A stretch of 64,000 nucleotides of DNA from Candidatus Koribacter versatilis Ellin345 (GTDB lineage Bacteria; Acidobacteriota; Terriglobia; Terriglobales; Acidobacteriaceae). Numbering within the stretch: the first letter of the stretch is position 1; the number at the start of each line of letters is the position of its first letter. This document shows positions 53,965 to 63,198 of the stretch, one piece after another. Location of the stretch: the NCBI RefSeq assembly GCF_000014005.1, contig NC_008009.1, positions 434,001 to 498,000 of the forward strand. The letters are read 5' to 3'. The notes below the pieces were generated by a model. That model saw only the letters and a list, made by a program, of their open reading frames with translations, made no database searches and had not been told where the DNA came from. The position numbers and the translations under genes were made by a program.

Positions 53965-54761
53965 CAAAGCCGCTCGCGAGTGATGGAGGCGATCGCCATG
54001 CGATACGTGCGGCTGCAGGAAAGTTCTTTTCCGCTCTTCATCACCACCACATGCTCGCCACTGTTACAGGGCTGGAGTTCCTTAATCCGATTGACGTTCA
54101 CGATGATCGAACGATGGACGCGGATGAATTTGAGAGGATTGAGCCGCGTCTCGACGTCGCGAATGGTATTGCGCACAGAGTGCACCACGTTCCCGCCGCA
54201 GTGGATGTGGACGTAATTGGAAGCCGCCTCAATCCACTCGATTTCGTCCTGCTCCAGGAATAGTACGCGTCCGCCGCTCTTGAAAACCAAACGTTCTTCG
54301 GGGTTGCGCCCATTCTTTGGCAGAGTCTCGATCAGCTTCGCCAGCCTTTGGGTCCATTCCTTGTCAACCGGGCCCGCAGCCTGAACGCGAGCCTTTTCGA
54401 TTGCGCGATGGAGGCGTTCCTGGTCGAAGGGCTTCAGTAGGTAGTCGGCGGCATGGAGGTCGAATGCCTTGATTGCGTACTGGTCGTATGCGGTCGTAAA
54501 GATGATGCAGGGACGGTTTGCTTCGGGCAGGCGATCGAGAACTTCGAAACCGCTACCGCCCGGAAGCTGAACATCAAGAAAGATGACGTTAGGCTGCAAC
54601 TTCCTAATTTGAGCGACGGCCTCATCGATGTTTGCCGCGTGGCCCATCACACGAATGCCAGGCTCGCCATCGAGAAGTTTCTTGAGCTTCATAGTCGCGA
54701 GGGGTTCATCTTCTACGATGACCGCGCGCAGTTCCAAGTCGACGACAGGATTGGTTGCCAC
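53964..54761 (-). CDS. LytTR-family response regulator
   Basis: A 265-residue regulator with an intact receiver: VEDEP acid pocket, phospho-acceptor Asp in VIFLDVQLPGGSG and Lys in LLKPFDQ. The LytTR DNA-binding domain (~155-265) has IEWIEAASNYVHIH and FIRVHRSIIVNVNRIKEL. GTG 54761 is proposed as start because GGGAGG lies upstream, though at long spacing. TTG 54737 in the same frame is possible, and a longer frame to 54917 is not supported. It is the partner of the kinase gene it overlaps. Confidence 0.9.
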   Translation of the reverse strand: MATNPVVDLELRAVIVEDEPLATMKLKKLLDGEPGIRVMGHAANIDEAVAQIRKLQPNVIFLDVQLPGGSGFEVLDRLPEANRPCIIFTTAYDQYAIKAFDLHAADYLLKPFDQERLHRAIEKARVQAAGPVDKEWTQRLAKLIETLPKNGRNPEERLVFKSGGRVLFLEQDEIEWIEAASNYVHIHCGGNVVHSVRNTIRDVETRLNPLKFIRVHRSIIVNVNRIKELQPCNSGEHVVVMKSGKELSCSRTYRMAIASITRERL

Positions 54762-55049
54762 TTCGACTCGCTCCCTCCCGAGTTGCTCGAACCTTATCCC
54801 AGCGAAAACACGAAGTAAATCCGGTGCACTGGAATGAGGGACGAGCGGCGAACTATCAGGGACAGAAGTTGCTGGTTGTGAAGCGGATGCCGCGCGGAGC
54901 GCGATTTTCTGCTGCATCGAGCTTGAACTGTGCGTTTTCCGTTCTTTACGGCCTGCGCGGTTATTGGCAGCGAAAATGTGTCACCTCGCCCCAAAGTGCC
55001 TCCCAAATCCTCACTTCGTTCGTACATTCCAAGCACACCGAGGAACACC

Positions 55050-55850
55050 ATGGCCACGTCATTCGAAACAGCAGGGATTATGGAGCGACAACAGAACCTT
55101 CGCGGCATCCGTGTCGTGCTGGCGTGCAGCGAGCTGTTAAATTGCGCAGCACTGAGACAGGCGCTCGACCAACAGTTGGACGTTTGCGTGGTCGGGAATG
55201 CAACCGACTGGCCTACGCTCGTCTACCAGATGAACGAGTTCGTTCCAGAACTAGTGCTGGCCGGGAACGATCTCGTCTCACGGGCCTTGATGGAGTTTGG
55301 TGGACCTTTCCCGCTGTTCGTTCGGCTCGGAGATTCCAACCCAATCGACTCCTCGAGGGTGATCGCTACCTTGCCCATGTCCGCTTCTCCCGAGCAGATC
55401 TTCGAGACGGTGCAACAGATGAAAGTTGCCGTCCTGGAGGCGAAGTGGATGGACGTCATGCAAATGCTTCAGGCATGCCGGCCCGATGTGGTCGCTCGGC
55501 GATATTCGGACCTCATTGAGATGACCGGCAAAGACAGTGTCACCAGAGTCCATGCCGAAGACATCCGGTGCATTACGGCGGCGAAGAACTATGTTCGGTT
55601 GGAAACCACGTCTGGCGAATTCCAAACTCGGGCGCCGATTTCCGAGATCGGTGCGCGGCTGGACCCGGCGAAATTCATTCGAATCCATCGCTCCGTGATC
55701 GTAAACAAGCGTGAGATTGCGTCAGTCCTGCGACGTGAAGGCAATTGCGTGGCGGTGACACTGCGCAATGGAAAGAGATTTCGCATTGGCAGTACATATC
55801 GTCACGCGACCACTCAGTTGTTCGACGGTTCGACCGAAATCGCCTCCTGA
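55050..55850 (+). CDS. Orphan LytTR regulator with degenerate receiver
   Basis: A 266-residue protein. The N-terminal ~120 residues follow a receiver pattern (RVVLACSELLNCAALRQAL, VPELVLAGNDL) but lack the paired acids and the phospho-acceptor Asp. The C-terminal LytTR domain is complete (DIRCITAAKNYVRLET, PISEIGARLDPAKFIRIHRS, VNKREIASV). GAGGAA precedes ATG 55050. It is divergent from the LytTR-kinase pair across a 288-bp gap in which I see no other gene. It may regulate constitutively or by a ligand. Confidence 0.83.
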   Translation: MATSFETAGIMERQQNLRGIRVVLACSELLNCAALRQALDQQLDVCVVGNATDWPTLVYQMNEFVPELVLAGNDLVSRALMEFGGPFPLFVRLGDSNPIDSSRVIATLPMSASPEQIFETVQQMKVAVLEAKWMDVMQMLQACRPDVVARRYSDLIEMTGKDSVTRVHAEDIRCITAAKNYVRLETTSGEFQTRAPISEIGARLDPAKFIRIHRSVIVNKREIASVLRREGNCVAVTLRNGKRFRIGSTYRHATTQLFDGSTEIAS

Positions 55851-55858
55851 TCGCGAGA

Positions 55859-56620
55859 TCAGCGCACCCGCCTCACGTATACCGTGTGGAGTTCCGGACG
55901 ATAGAAGCCTAGTCCGTAAATGATCGGCAGGCCGTCGGACGCGTGAATGAGTTGCCGGATTCTCAGCAGGGGAGCATCGCGCCGAATTCCTAGCAGCACT
56001 GCCTGCCGTGCCGATGCAGTGGTGGCATCAATCTCTTCGTCGGCATAATTCAACGGATGCCCGTATTGTTCGGCGACGGTCGCGAACAGAGACTTCTTCT
56101 CGGCGTGTTCACGGCGAAGCTCAGGAAAGGCCTCCGCGGAGACGTAGCAGGTTTCGATTGCGAAGGGCTCTTCGCCGCCGATTCTCAAGCGCTGAATCTT
56201 GACCACGCGTGCATCCGTCGGCAGAACGAGCTGTGCATTCACGTGGGGCTCGTTTTCACAGAACTCGAATGTGAGTACCTTCGACCTCATTCGAACCCCA
56301 TGCTCACTCAACTGTTCGGTCAGCCCGCTAAGCCGATTGAATTGGATCCTCGGAGGAGCAACGTAAGTTCCTGCCCTCGGGCGGCGGTGGACCCTCCCGG
56401 CATTCTGAAGCGCCAGGACAGCGTGGCGGGCGGTCATCAGACTCACACCGTAACGCTTCGCCAGGTCTCGCTCTGAGGGCAGGGCATCGCCTGGCTGAAG
56501 TTCGCCAGCTTCCATGCTCGCGAGAAGCGCTCCTTCGATCTTCTGATACGCCGGTATTTCGGATTGCCTGCCCCTGCGCATGAAAAACGCCTCTCGCCGC
56601 AGCGCCAGAATAACGTTCAT
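55859..56620 (-). CDS. GntR-family regulator with UTRA domain (HutC-like)
   Basis: A 253-residue repressor-type regulator. The winged helix is at about 30-85 (LPSERDLAKRYGVSLMTARH and GRVHRRPRAGTYVAPP) and the UTRA ligand-binding domain at about 100-250 (PFAIETCYVSAEAFPEL, PIIYGLGFYRPELHTV). UTRA proteins sense sugar phosphates, amino-sugar phosphates or imidazoles. It stands divergent from TonB-dependent receptor 3. The start is ATG 56620; an in-frame Met14 is an alternative. A near-palindrome lies 11 bp upstream, suggesting self-regulation. Confidence 0.92.
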   Translation of the reverse strand: MNVILALRREAFFMRRGRQSEIPAYQKIEGALLASMEAGELQPGDALPSERDLAKRYGVSLMTARHAVLALQNAGRVHRRPRAGTYVAPPRIQFNRLSGLTEQLSEHGVRMRSKVLTFEFCENEPHVNAQLVLPTDARVVKIQRLRIGGEEPFAIETCYVSAEAFPELRREHAEKKSLFATVAEQYGHPLNYADEEIDATTASARQAVLLGIRRDAPLLRIRQLIHASDGLPIIYGLGFYRPELHTVYVRRVR

Positions 56621-56630
56621 CTAGCGAATT

Positions 56631-56644
56631 CTGCTATATAACAG
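56631..56644. promoter_or_regulatory. Candidate GntR operator 1
   Basis: CTGCTATATAACAG, a near-palindrome just upstream of the gntR start. Its core TGCTATATA recurs inverted at 56862-56870. Confidence 0.55.
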
Positions 56645-56835
56645 TGCTTAACGGTCTGCAAAGAACTGTAATCCATTTGTCAAGGCGTCACGTAAGCGCC
56701 ACCATTCATCCCACAAAGAGCAGGAACTCACATTAAATCGCATCAATCGTGCGACAAACGTGATGTCTGAATACGATATAGCCAAGAAGTGCCGGTTTCA
56801 GTTCCTCAAAAAAGAAATAGTGCAAATCGATTATT

Positions 56836-56870
56836 TTGTGTTGCCGGGTGCCTCAATGTGATATATAGCA
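56836..56870 (+). promoter_or_regulatory. Candidate promoter with GntR operator 2
   Basis: TTGTGT (56836-56841), 17-base spacer, TGATAT (56859-56864). The motif GTGATATATAGCA (56858-56870), inverse of operator 1 at 10 of 13 positions, overlaps the -10 element, ~90 bp before the receptor start. Confidence 0.5.
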
Positions 56871-56960
56871 TTTCATCCTGAGGATGGCGCTAGTACACCC
56901 GTGCGTGCGTTCACCAGAAAACGTCCTCTCGCTTGTGACAGTTTTTCGGAGGGTACTGCA

Positions 56961-59900
56961 ATGAGTTGGCTCAACAAAGTTCGCCTGGTGGGGTGTTTGC
57001 TGTTCCTCTCCCTGCTAGCGGCAAATTACTTAGAAGCGCAACAGGTGACTGCTGCAATTACAGGCACAGTTACGGACCCGGCCGGTGCGGCGATCAATGG
57101 CGCGACAGTTACAGCCAGAGACGTAGAGCGCGGCACGGTGACAACCGTCAAGACAAATGATTCCGGCGTCTTCAACTTCCCGCGCGTAGCGATCGGTACA
57201 TATGAAGTGCGCACCGAAGCCAGCGGCTTCGAAATCGCAGTGCAACCGCCGTTCACGCTGGTGCTGAACCAAACCGCGCGTCTAACCTTCCAAATGAAGA
57301 TTGGTAAGACGACGGAAACCATGGAGGTGAGTGCGGAAGCGCCCCAACTCCAGACCGACACCACCCAGGTCAGTACGCTGATCGACGCGAAGACGAACGA
57401 CAGTCTCCCGCTTGCCACGCGCAACTTCATCCAGTTGACGCTGCTATCCCCGGGCGCTCTGTCGGTAGATCCGCAGAGCATGAACACGGGATCGAACGTC
57501 GCGGAAGAAGGCGGCCGTCCGTACATCAACGGCAACCGCGAGCAGGCGAACAACTTCCTGCTGGATGGAATTGACAACAATCAATCGTCCGAAAACCTAG
57601 CGGGCTTCACACCGTCACCGGATGCGATCGCGGAGTTCAACGTAATTACCCAAAACGCGCCGGCAGAATTCGGAAACTTCAACGGTGGTATCGTCAGCGC
57701 CACCATCAAGTCTGGAACGAATTCGTTCCACGGAAATGTGTTCGAGTTTTTCCGCAACGACATTTTCAACGCAAACAAGTGGGAAAATGGATTGCATAAG
57801 GGAGATCCCGCCTATTTCAACGCGGACGGTTTCGACAGTAACGGTGTAGCCTTTACCCCGAAAGTGCGTTGGAATATGTTCGGGGTAACCTTCGGCGGAC
57901 CCATAATCAAGAACAAGTTGTTTTTCTTCGTTGATTATCAGGGCGGACGCCTGGATCACCCGTCAACCGCAGGTACGTTTGGCGTCTTGACGCCGGCTCA
58001 AATCGGCGGCGATTTCTCTAGCCTGCTAAGCCTTTCGACCCCGGTTCAACTCTACAATCCTTGCGCAGCGGGAACCGGCGTTTCCGGAAATCCCTGCCAG
58101 TTAGTCCCGGTGGCAAGTCGCCAGCCATTCGCAGGGAACATCATCCCATCGAACATGCTGGACCCGACCTTCGCCGCGCTCACCACCAACAGCCTCTATC
58201 CGAAGTCGATCGCGTCGGATCCGACCTCTGGATTCGGGTTGGCCTCAAATATCACGGGGCAACAGTACAACACCGACCAAGGCGACCTGCGACTCGACTA
58301 CAACCTAAGCCAGAAAGATCATCTTTTTGCGCGCATGTCGAAGGGATACCAAACCGATCCTTCGACAAACAGTATTCTGTTGCTCGGCGACACCTTGAAC
58401 CAGGCGTGGCTCAACAACTTCGCCTTCAACTGGGACCACAATTTCTCTCCCAGTCTCCTGAATGAAGTGCGTTTCGGCTTGAACTGGGTGAAGTTCACGA
58501 ACGGAGCCCACACCTTCGATAGCTCCGTTGGTCAACTCGGTAACACTATTGGCATTGAGAATGGAAATCCGGGCGGGATCGATGGCCTCCCCGCGATGTC
58601 GTTCGGCGGTGGCGGGATTACGAACCCAGGCGTCGGTTCAATCCCGACCATCGGCTCGGCCAATGTAGTTGAAAACTTCGCGTCGACGGTAACGCAGTTC
58701 GACGACGTTCTGGAGTACACCCACGGCCGTCACGTGATCAAGGGCGGCTTCCAGATGAACAACTATCGAATCAATGTGTTCTACAGCGGAAACGGCGGCG
58801 AACTCGGTCAATTGCTGTATGGAACGACGTACAGCTCGAGCCTGGATGCCGGCGGTACGCCGGTCGGCGGAAACGGCGTCGCCGATTGGGCGTTAGGTCT
58901 CCCAGAACTTGTCGGCCGTGGAACCAGCACTGGAGGTTGGCATCAGCGCGATTGGCTCTATGCCGGCTTTATCCAGGATGACTGGAGAATCACGGACTCC
59001 TTGACGCTGAACCTTGGTCTGCGTTACGAAGCCCGAACTCCCTGGACCGAACTCAATGATCGGCAGGTGAACGTCAACGTCGCCTCTGGCGCGTTGGAAT
59101 ACGCTGGCAATACCCCGGTCGTAGGGGTGGGATCGAACGGTTTCAGCGAGGGCCTATACGACTCTTCCTACGGCCTTTCCGCCTTCCAGCCCCGCTTCGG
59201 CTTTGCCTATTCACCGAGATCCATGGACGGAAAGTTTGTTGTCCGCGGTGCGTTCTCGATTTCTTCCTATCTTGAAGGAACGGGGACCAATCTGCGCCTG
59301 ACGCAAAACCCCCCCTTTACTCCGGCGCAGGTGGAAGCCAACAATGCCACCACCGGAATGCCCTACACTTCTGCAACGGGATTCACGACGGCAGCACCTC
59401 CGGGAGGCGATCCCTTCCAGAACGCGACGATGTTGGCGTGGTCTGGAACAGTTCAGCCAGCGGTAGCCAAGCAGTGGAATTTGACCGTGCAGCAGGAACT
59501 AGCGAAGAACCTCACGCTGCAACTTGGCTACGTCGGCCAGGCAACACAGCACTTGATGGTTCCCGAATGGTTGGTACAGGGCGTCCTGAACGGGGATGGC
59601 TCCGTAACGCCCAGCGCTTTCGCAGGCGGTACGAATGCTGACGGCACCCTCGGACCCAACCACTTCGGCAACGTAAAGGACACGGCTTCCAACGGCAGCA
59701 TGAACTACAACGCGCTGCAGGCGGTGCTGCAACAACGCTTCAATCACGGTCTCGATTATCAGATTTCGTATACCTACAGCAAGTGCATGACGAACAACGA
59801 CGGGTACTACGGAACCTGGGGAGCGAACACCGAAACTACTCCGGCTGCAAACTACTGGCAAAACCTCTACGACCCGCAAGCCGACTACGCGCAGTGCTAT

Positions 59901-60449
59901 TGGGACGCTAAGCACGTGATCAGTGCCTACGCGACTTACGAACTGCCATTCGGCAAGGGTAAACAGTTCGGCGGCAACATGAATCCGGTCCTCAACGCGG
60001 TTGTTGGCAACTGGCAGATTGCTCCGATCGTCTCGTGGCACACCGGTTTCCCGATCGCGCTTTATGGCCCAGACAACTCTGGAACCAATTCACCGGCTGC
60101 TCGTCCAGATTGCAACGGGCCGGTGCAATACATCCAGCACACGGTGGATGGCGGCTATCAATGGGTGAGCCCGAGTGCGTTCTCGGCAGCTCAGCCTGGA
60201 ACCTTTGGCAATTGTCCCGCCCAGGGGCCAGTAGTCGGGCCACACTACACCGATGCCGACATCAGCATGCAGAAGAACTTCCCGATCACGGAGCGCTACC
60301 GCTTGCAGTTTAGGGCAGACTTCCTGAATGCCTTCAACCATCCGAATTTCGCGCACCCCGACAACACCGTGGGCGACACGACGTTCGGACTCATTACCGG
60401 AACTCAAGACGCGAGACAGATCCAGTTCGCGTTGAAGTTCTACTTCTAA
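56961..60449 (+). CDS. TonB-dependent receptor, Oar-like (receptor 3)
   Basis: A 1162-residue outer-membrane protein. GGAGGG precedes ATG 56961, which opens a signal peptide ending LEAQ. The carboxypeptidase-regulatory-like domain (ITGTVTDPAGAAINGATVTA), plug (LPLATRNFIQLTLLSPGA, NNFLLDGIDNNQSS) and barrel follow, ending ARQIQFALKFYF. It is divergent from the GntR regulator and followed by a terminator and a TPR gene, so it probably imports a glycan product under GntR control. The ligand is unknown. Confidence 0.93.
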   Translation: MSWLNKVRLVGCLLFLSLLAANYLEAQQVTAAITGTVTDPAGAAINGATVTARDVERGTVTTVKTNDSGVFNFPRVAIGTYEVRTEASGFEIAVQPPFTLVLNQTARLTFQMKIGKTTETMEVSAEAPQLQTDTTQVSTLIDAKTNDSLPLATRNFIQLTLLSPGALSVDPQSMNTGSNVAEEGGRPYINGNREQANNFLLDGIDNNQSSENLAGFTPSPDAIAEFNVITQNAPAEFGNFNGGIVSATIKSGTNSFHGNVFEFFRNDIFNANKWENGLHKGDPAYFNADGFDSNGVAFTPKVRWNMFGVTFGGPIIKNKLFFFVDYQGGRLDHPSTAGTFGVLTPAQIGGDFSSLLSLSTPVQLYNPCAAGTGVSGNPCQLVPVASRQPFAGNIIPSNMLDPTFAALTTNSLYPKSIASDPTSGFGLASNITGQQYNTDQGDLRLDYNLSQKDHLFARMSKGYQTDPSTNSILLLGDTLNQAWLNNFAFNWDHNFSPSLLNEVRFGLNWVKFTNGAHTFDSSVGQLGNTIGIENGNPGGIDGLPAMSFGGGGITNPGVGSIPTIGSANVVENFASTVTQFDDVLEYTHGRHVIKGGFQMNNYRINVFYSGNGGELGQLLYGTTYSSSLDAGGTPVGGNGVADWALGLPELVGRGTSTGGWHQRDWLYAGFIQDDWRITDSLTLNLGLRYEARTPWTELNDRQVNVNVASGALEYAGNTPVVGVGSNGFSEGLYDSSYGLSAFQPRFGFAYSPRSMDGKFVVRGAFSISSYLEGTGTNLRLTQNPPFTPAQVEANNATTGMPYTSATGFTTAAPPGGDPFQNATMLAWSGTVQPAVAKQWNLTVQQELAKNLTLQLGYVGQATQHLMVPEWLVQGVLNGDGSVTPSAFAGGTNADGTLGPNHFGNVKDTASNGSMNYNALQAVLQQRFNHGLDYQISYTYSKCMTNNDGYYGTWGANTETTPAANYWQNLYDPQADYAQCYWDAKHVISAYATYELPFGKGKQFGGNMNPVLNAVVGNWQIAPIVSWHTGFPIALYGPDNSGTNSPAARPDCNGPVQYIQHTVDGGYQWVSPSAFSAAQPGTFGNCPAQGPVVGPHYTDADISMQKNFPITERYRLQFRADFLNAFNHPNFAHPDNTVGDTTFGLITGTQDARQIQFALKFYF

Positions 60450-60475
60450 CGCTGTACCGACCCCGATGTATTATT

Positions 60476-60508
60476 GGGCAGGATCATCCTCGATCCTGCC
60501 CGTTTTTT
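60476..60508 (+). terminator. Rho-independent terminator after receptor 3
   Basis: GGGCAGGATC-ATCCTC-GATCCTGCCC followed by GTTTTTTG. It separates the receptor gene from the TPR gene, where read-through may feed lower expression. Confidence 0.9.
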
Positions 60509-60522
60509 GTGGGGACCATAGA

Positions 60523-61464
60523 GTGAGAACGCTCATCGGCTTCTGCTGTCTTCTGATTTCTGGTGTCAATGTGCACGCGCAAGCCGCATCGAATAGCCCC
60601 GCCAATTCGCCTGCATCGCCCAAGGCGGCTCTTCGTCTGGCGCAGGAAGGGCATTGTAAGGAGGCGTTACCGGCGCTGAAAAAGGGCCTCGCTAGCGCGG
60701 CAAAAGACGATCATCGGGATCTCGCGATGGCTGGCGTGCGCTGCGCGATGTTCATGAACCAGCCAGAGAGTGCGCTGGAATTTCTACGTGTGCTTGAACG
60801 CGAGTTCCCGAGCGATCCCGACACGCTTTACCTTCTTGTTCATACCTACTCCGATCTCTCAACCCATGCCGCAGCAGAGTTGGCGACAAAGCATGGCAAC
60901 ACATACCAGGCTCGCGAATTGAACGCAGAAGCGCTGGAGTCACAAGGCAAGTGGCAGGAGGCGGAGAAAGAGTACAAGACGATTCTCGAGGCGAACCCTA
61001 AAGCCGTTGGAATCCACTTTCGCTTAGGCCGATTGCTTCTCTCCGCGCCGAATCCGCCAGCCGATATGGCGGAGCAAGCAAAGAGAGAATTCGAGGCAGA
61101 ACTCGCGGTCGATCCCACAAATGCAGGCGCGGAATACGTGCTTGGCGAGTTGGCGAAGACAGCCAATTCCTATGACGACGCAATCCAACACTTCTCCAAA
61201 GCCACCAAACTCGACCCCTCTTTCGCAGCCGCGTATCTCGGTATTGGAACGAGCTTAGTCGCGCAGAAAAAATTTGCTGAAGCTGTGACGCCGCTCGAAA
61301 CAGCGGTGAAGCTACAGCCCGCTAATCCTGCTGGCCACTACAATCTCGCAACCGCCTATAGTCGCACCGGACGCAAAGCAGATGCCGACCGCGAGTTCGC
61401 GATCCATAACGAGATGATGCAACGCAGCGGCGGCGCTTCGGCGCCCGTCCAGCAGCCGCAGTAA
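60523..61464 (+). CDS. Exported TPR-repeat protein
   Basis: A 313-residue exported protein. GTG 60523 is chosen because earlier in-frame starts lie in the terminator hairpin. The signal peptide ends NVHAQA. Several TPR helix pairs are visible (KTILEANPKAVGIHFRLGRLL, HFSKATKLDPSFAAAYLGIG, LETAVKLQPANPAGHYNLA). TPR proteins scaffold complexes; here it probably works with the receptor or the ASPIC protein 12 bp downstream. Confidence 0.87.
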   Translation: MRTLIGFCCLLISGVNVHAQAASNSPANSPASPKAALRLAQEGHCKEALPALKKGLASAAKDDHRDLAMAGVRCAMFMNQPESALEFLRVLEREFPSDPDTLYLLVHTYSDLSTHAAAELATKHGNTYQARELNAEALESQGKWQEAEKEYKTILEANPKAVGIHFRLGRLLLSAPNPPADMAEQAKREFEAELAVDPTNAGAEYVLGELAKTANSYDDAIQHFSKATKLDPSFAAAYLGIGTSLVAQKKFAEAVTPLETAVKLQPANPAGHYNLATAYSRTGRKADADREFAIHNEMMQRSGGASAPVQQPQ

Positions 61465-61476
61465 TGGTGTTTCATC

Positions 61477-63186
61477 TTGCGTAAAGTCTCCCGTCGCGAT
61501 TTCCTTTGCAGTTCAGCTACGCTAGCCGCATACGCGGGCCTCGGCCGATATGCCTTTGCCGCTCCGACGACAACCTATCCGTTTGAAGAGATCAGTCCTG
61601 AGAAAAGCGGCATCCTCTGGAAGCACGTTGCCGGGCACTCTTCCGCCAAGTACCTCCCCGAAACCACCGGCGCCGGTTGCGCGTTTCTCGATTACGACAA
61701 CGACGGATGGATGGACATCTACCTGGTGAACAGTGGGAAGTCTGATTTCTATACGCCCGCGCAACCCATACGCAATGCGCTCTATCGCAACAATCGCGAC
61801 GGCACCTTCACCGACGTCACCGAGAAGGCCGGTGTCGCTGGCGGCGGATATGGTCAGGGCGTTGCAGTCGGCGATTACGACGGCGACGGCTACCCCGATC
61901 TCTACGTCACGCAGTACGGTCGCAGCATCCTCTACCACAATAATGGCGACGGCACATTTGCCGACGTCACGGAGAAAGCTGGCGTGGCTGCGCCGGGTTG
62001 GGCATCAAGCGCCGTGTGGTTCGATTACGACAACGATGGCCGTCTCGATCTCTTTGTCTGTCGTTTCGTCGATTTCAGCAAAGATAAAAACCTGCCCTGC
62101 GAAGCCGAAGGCAAGCCGGGTTATTGCGTGCCGCGACTCTACAAGCCCATGGCCAGCTACCTGTTCCATAACAATGGCGATGGAACGTTCACCGACGTCA
62201 GCAAGTCTTCTGGAATTGGGAACTTTCTCGGCAAGGCGTGGGGAGCGGTCGCGACCGACATCAACAACGACGGCAAACTCGATCTGTTTGTTGCGAACGA
62301 TACCGTTGCAAACTTCCTGTTCGCTAATCGCGGCAATGGCAAGTTCGAAGAGATCGGCACGATGGCAGGAGTCGCATACAGCGACGCTGGCCGCCCGCGC
62401 TCAGGCATGGGTGTAGATTCCGCCGACTTCGATCAGGACGGCTGGATGGACCTCTTCGTTGCCAACATCGACCACGAGCGGTTCTCACTTTACAAGAACA
62501 ACAAAGACGAAACGTTCGACGATGCAGCAGAGAAGACAGGCATCGCGATGGCAACGCGACTGATGAGCGGCTGGGGCCTGAAGTTCTTCGATTACGACAA
62601 CGATGGCAATCTCGACCTGATTCTCTGCAACGGAAACCCCGACGACCTGATCCAGGTCTATCACCACGATGTCAGCTACGAAGAACCGCTTCTCCTTTTT
62701 CACAATGAGGGCAACACTCTGCGCGATGTCAGCGCCGAGAGTGGGCCTATATTTTCTAAGAAGATGAGCGCGCGTGGCCTCGCGCTCGGAGATTTTGACA
62801 ACAACGGCGCAGTGGATGTGCTGATCTCGATGAACGACGGCGCACCGCTTCTGTTGCGCAATGCCGTGGGGGACAAGAACGCCTGGGTCGGGATTCATCT
62901 CAAAGGCAAGAAGGCGAATCCGGACGCGATCGGCGCACGCGTCACCTACAAAGCTGACGATCTGACACGTACCCGGATGATTGTCGGCGGCGGCAGCTTC
63001 CTTTCCGCGCAAGATCCGCGACTCGTGCTCGGATTGGGTGCACGCAAAAAAATCGATTGGGTCGAAGTCCGCTGGCCCGCGCCGAGCGGACTGGTAGAAC
63101 GCTTTACAGATCTGCCGCTCGGTCGGTATACAACCATCGTCGAGGGCAGTGGAAAACAAGCCCCTCCATCCCAGCCTGCGCGCTAA
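61477..63186 (+). CDS. ASPIC/UnbV-FG-GAP (CRTAC1-like) exported protein
   Basis: A 569-residue protein with a twin-arginine-type leader ([19 protein letters not shown]), so probably folded before export. FG-GAP repeats with [18 protein letters not shown] and DYDNDGRLD calcium-binding-like loops run to about 460. The C-terminal ASPIC/UnbV domain has [32 protein letters not shown] and [10 protein letters not shown]. The start is TTG 61477, with no strong ribosome site. Such proteins often accompany TPR and TonB-receptor genes in polysaccharide-degrading bacteria. Function is not established. Confidence 0.9.
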   Translation: MRKVSRRDFLCSSATLAAYAGLGRYAFAAPTTTYPFEEISPEKSGILWKHVAGHSSAKYLPETTGAGCAFLDYDNDGWMDIYLVNSGKSDFYTPAQPIRNALYRNNRDGTFTDVTEKAGVAGGGYGQGVAVGDYDGDGYPDLYVTQYGRSILYHNNGDGTFADVTEKAGVAAPGWASSAVWFDYDNDGRLDLFVCRFVDFSKDKNLPCEAEGKPGYCVPRLYKPMASYLFHNNGDGTFTDVSKSSGIGNFLGKAWGAVATDINNDGKLDLFVANDTVANFLFANRGNGKFEEIGTMAGVAYSDAGRPRSGMGVDSADFDQDGWMDLFVANIDHERFSLYKNNKDETFDDAAEKTGIAMATRLMSGWGLKFFDYDNDGNLDLILCNGNPDDLIQVYHHDVSYEEPLLLFHNEGNTLRDVSAESGPIFSKKMSARGLALGDFDNNGAVDVLISMNDGAPLLLRNAVGDKNAWVGIHLKGKKANPDAIGARVTYKADDLTRTRMIVGGGSFLSAQDPRLVLGLGARKKIDWVEVRWPAPSGLVERFTDLPLGRYTTIVEGSGKQAPPSQPAR

Positions 63187-63198
63187 GTACCCGGGTGA

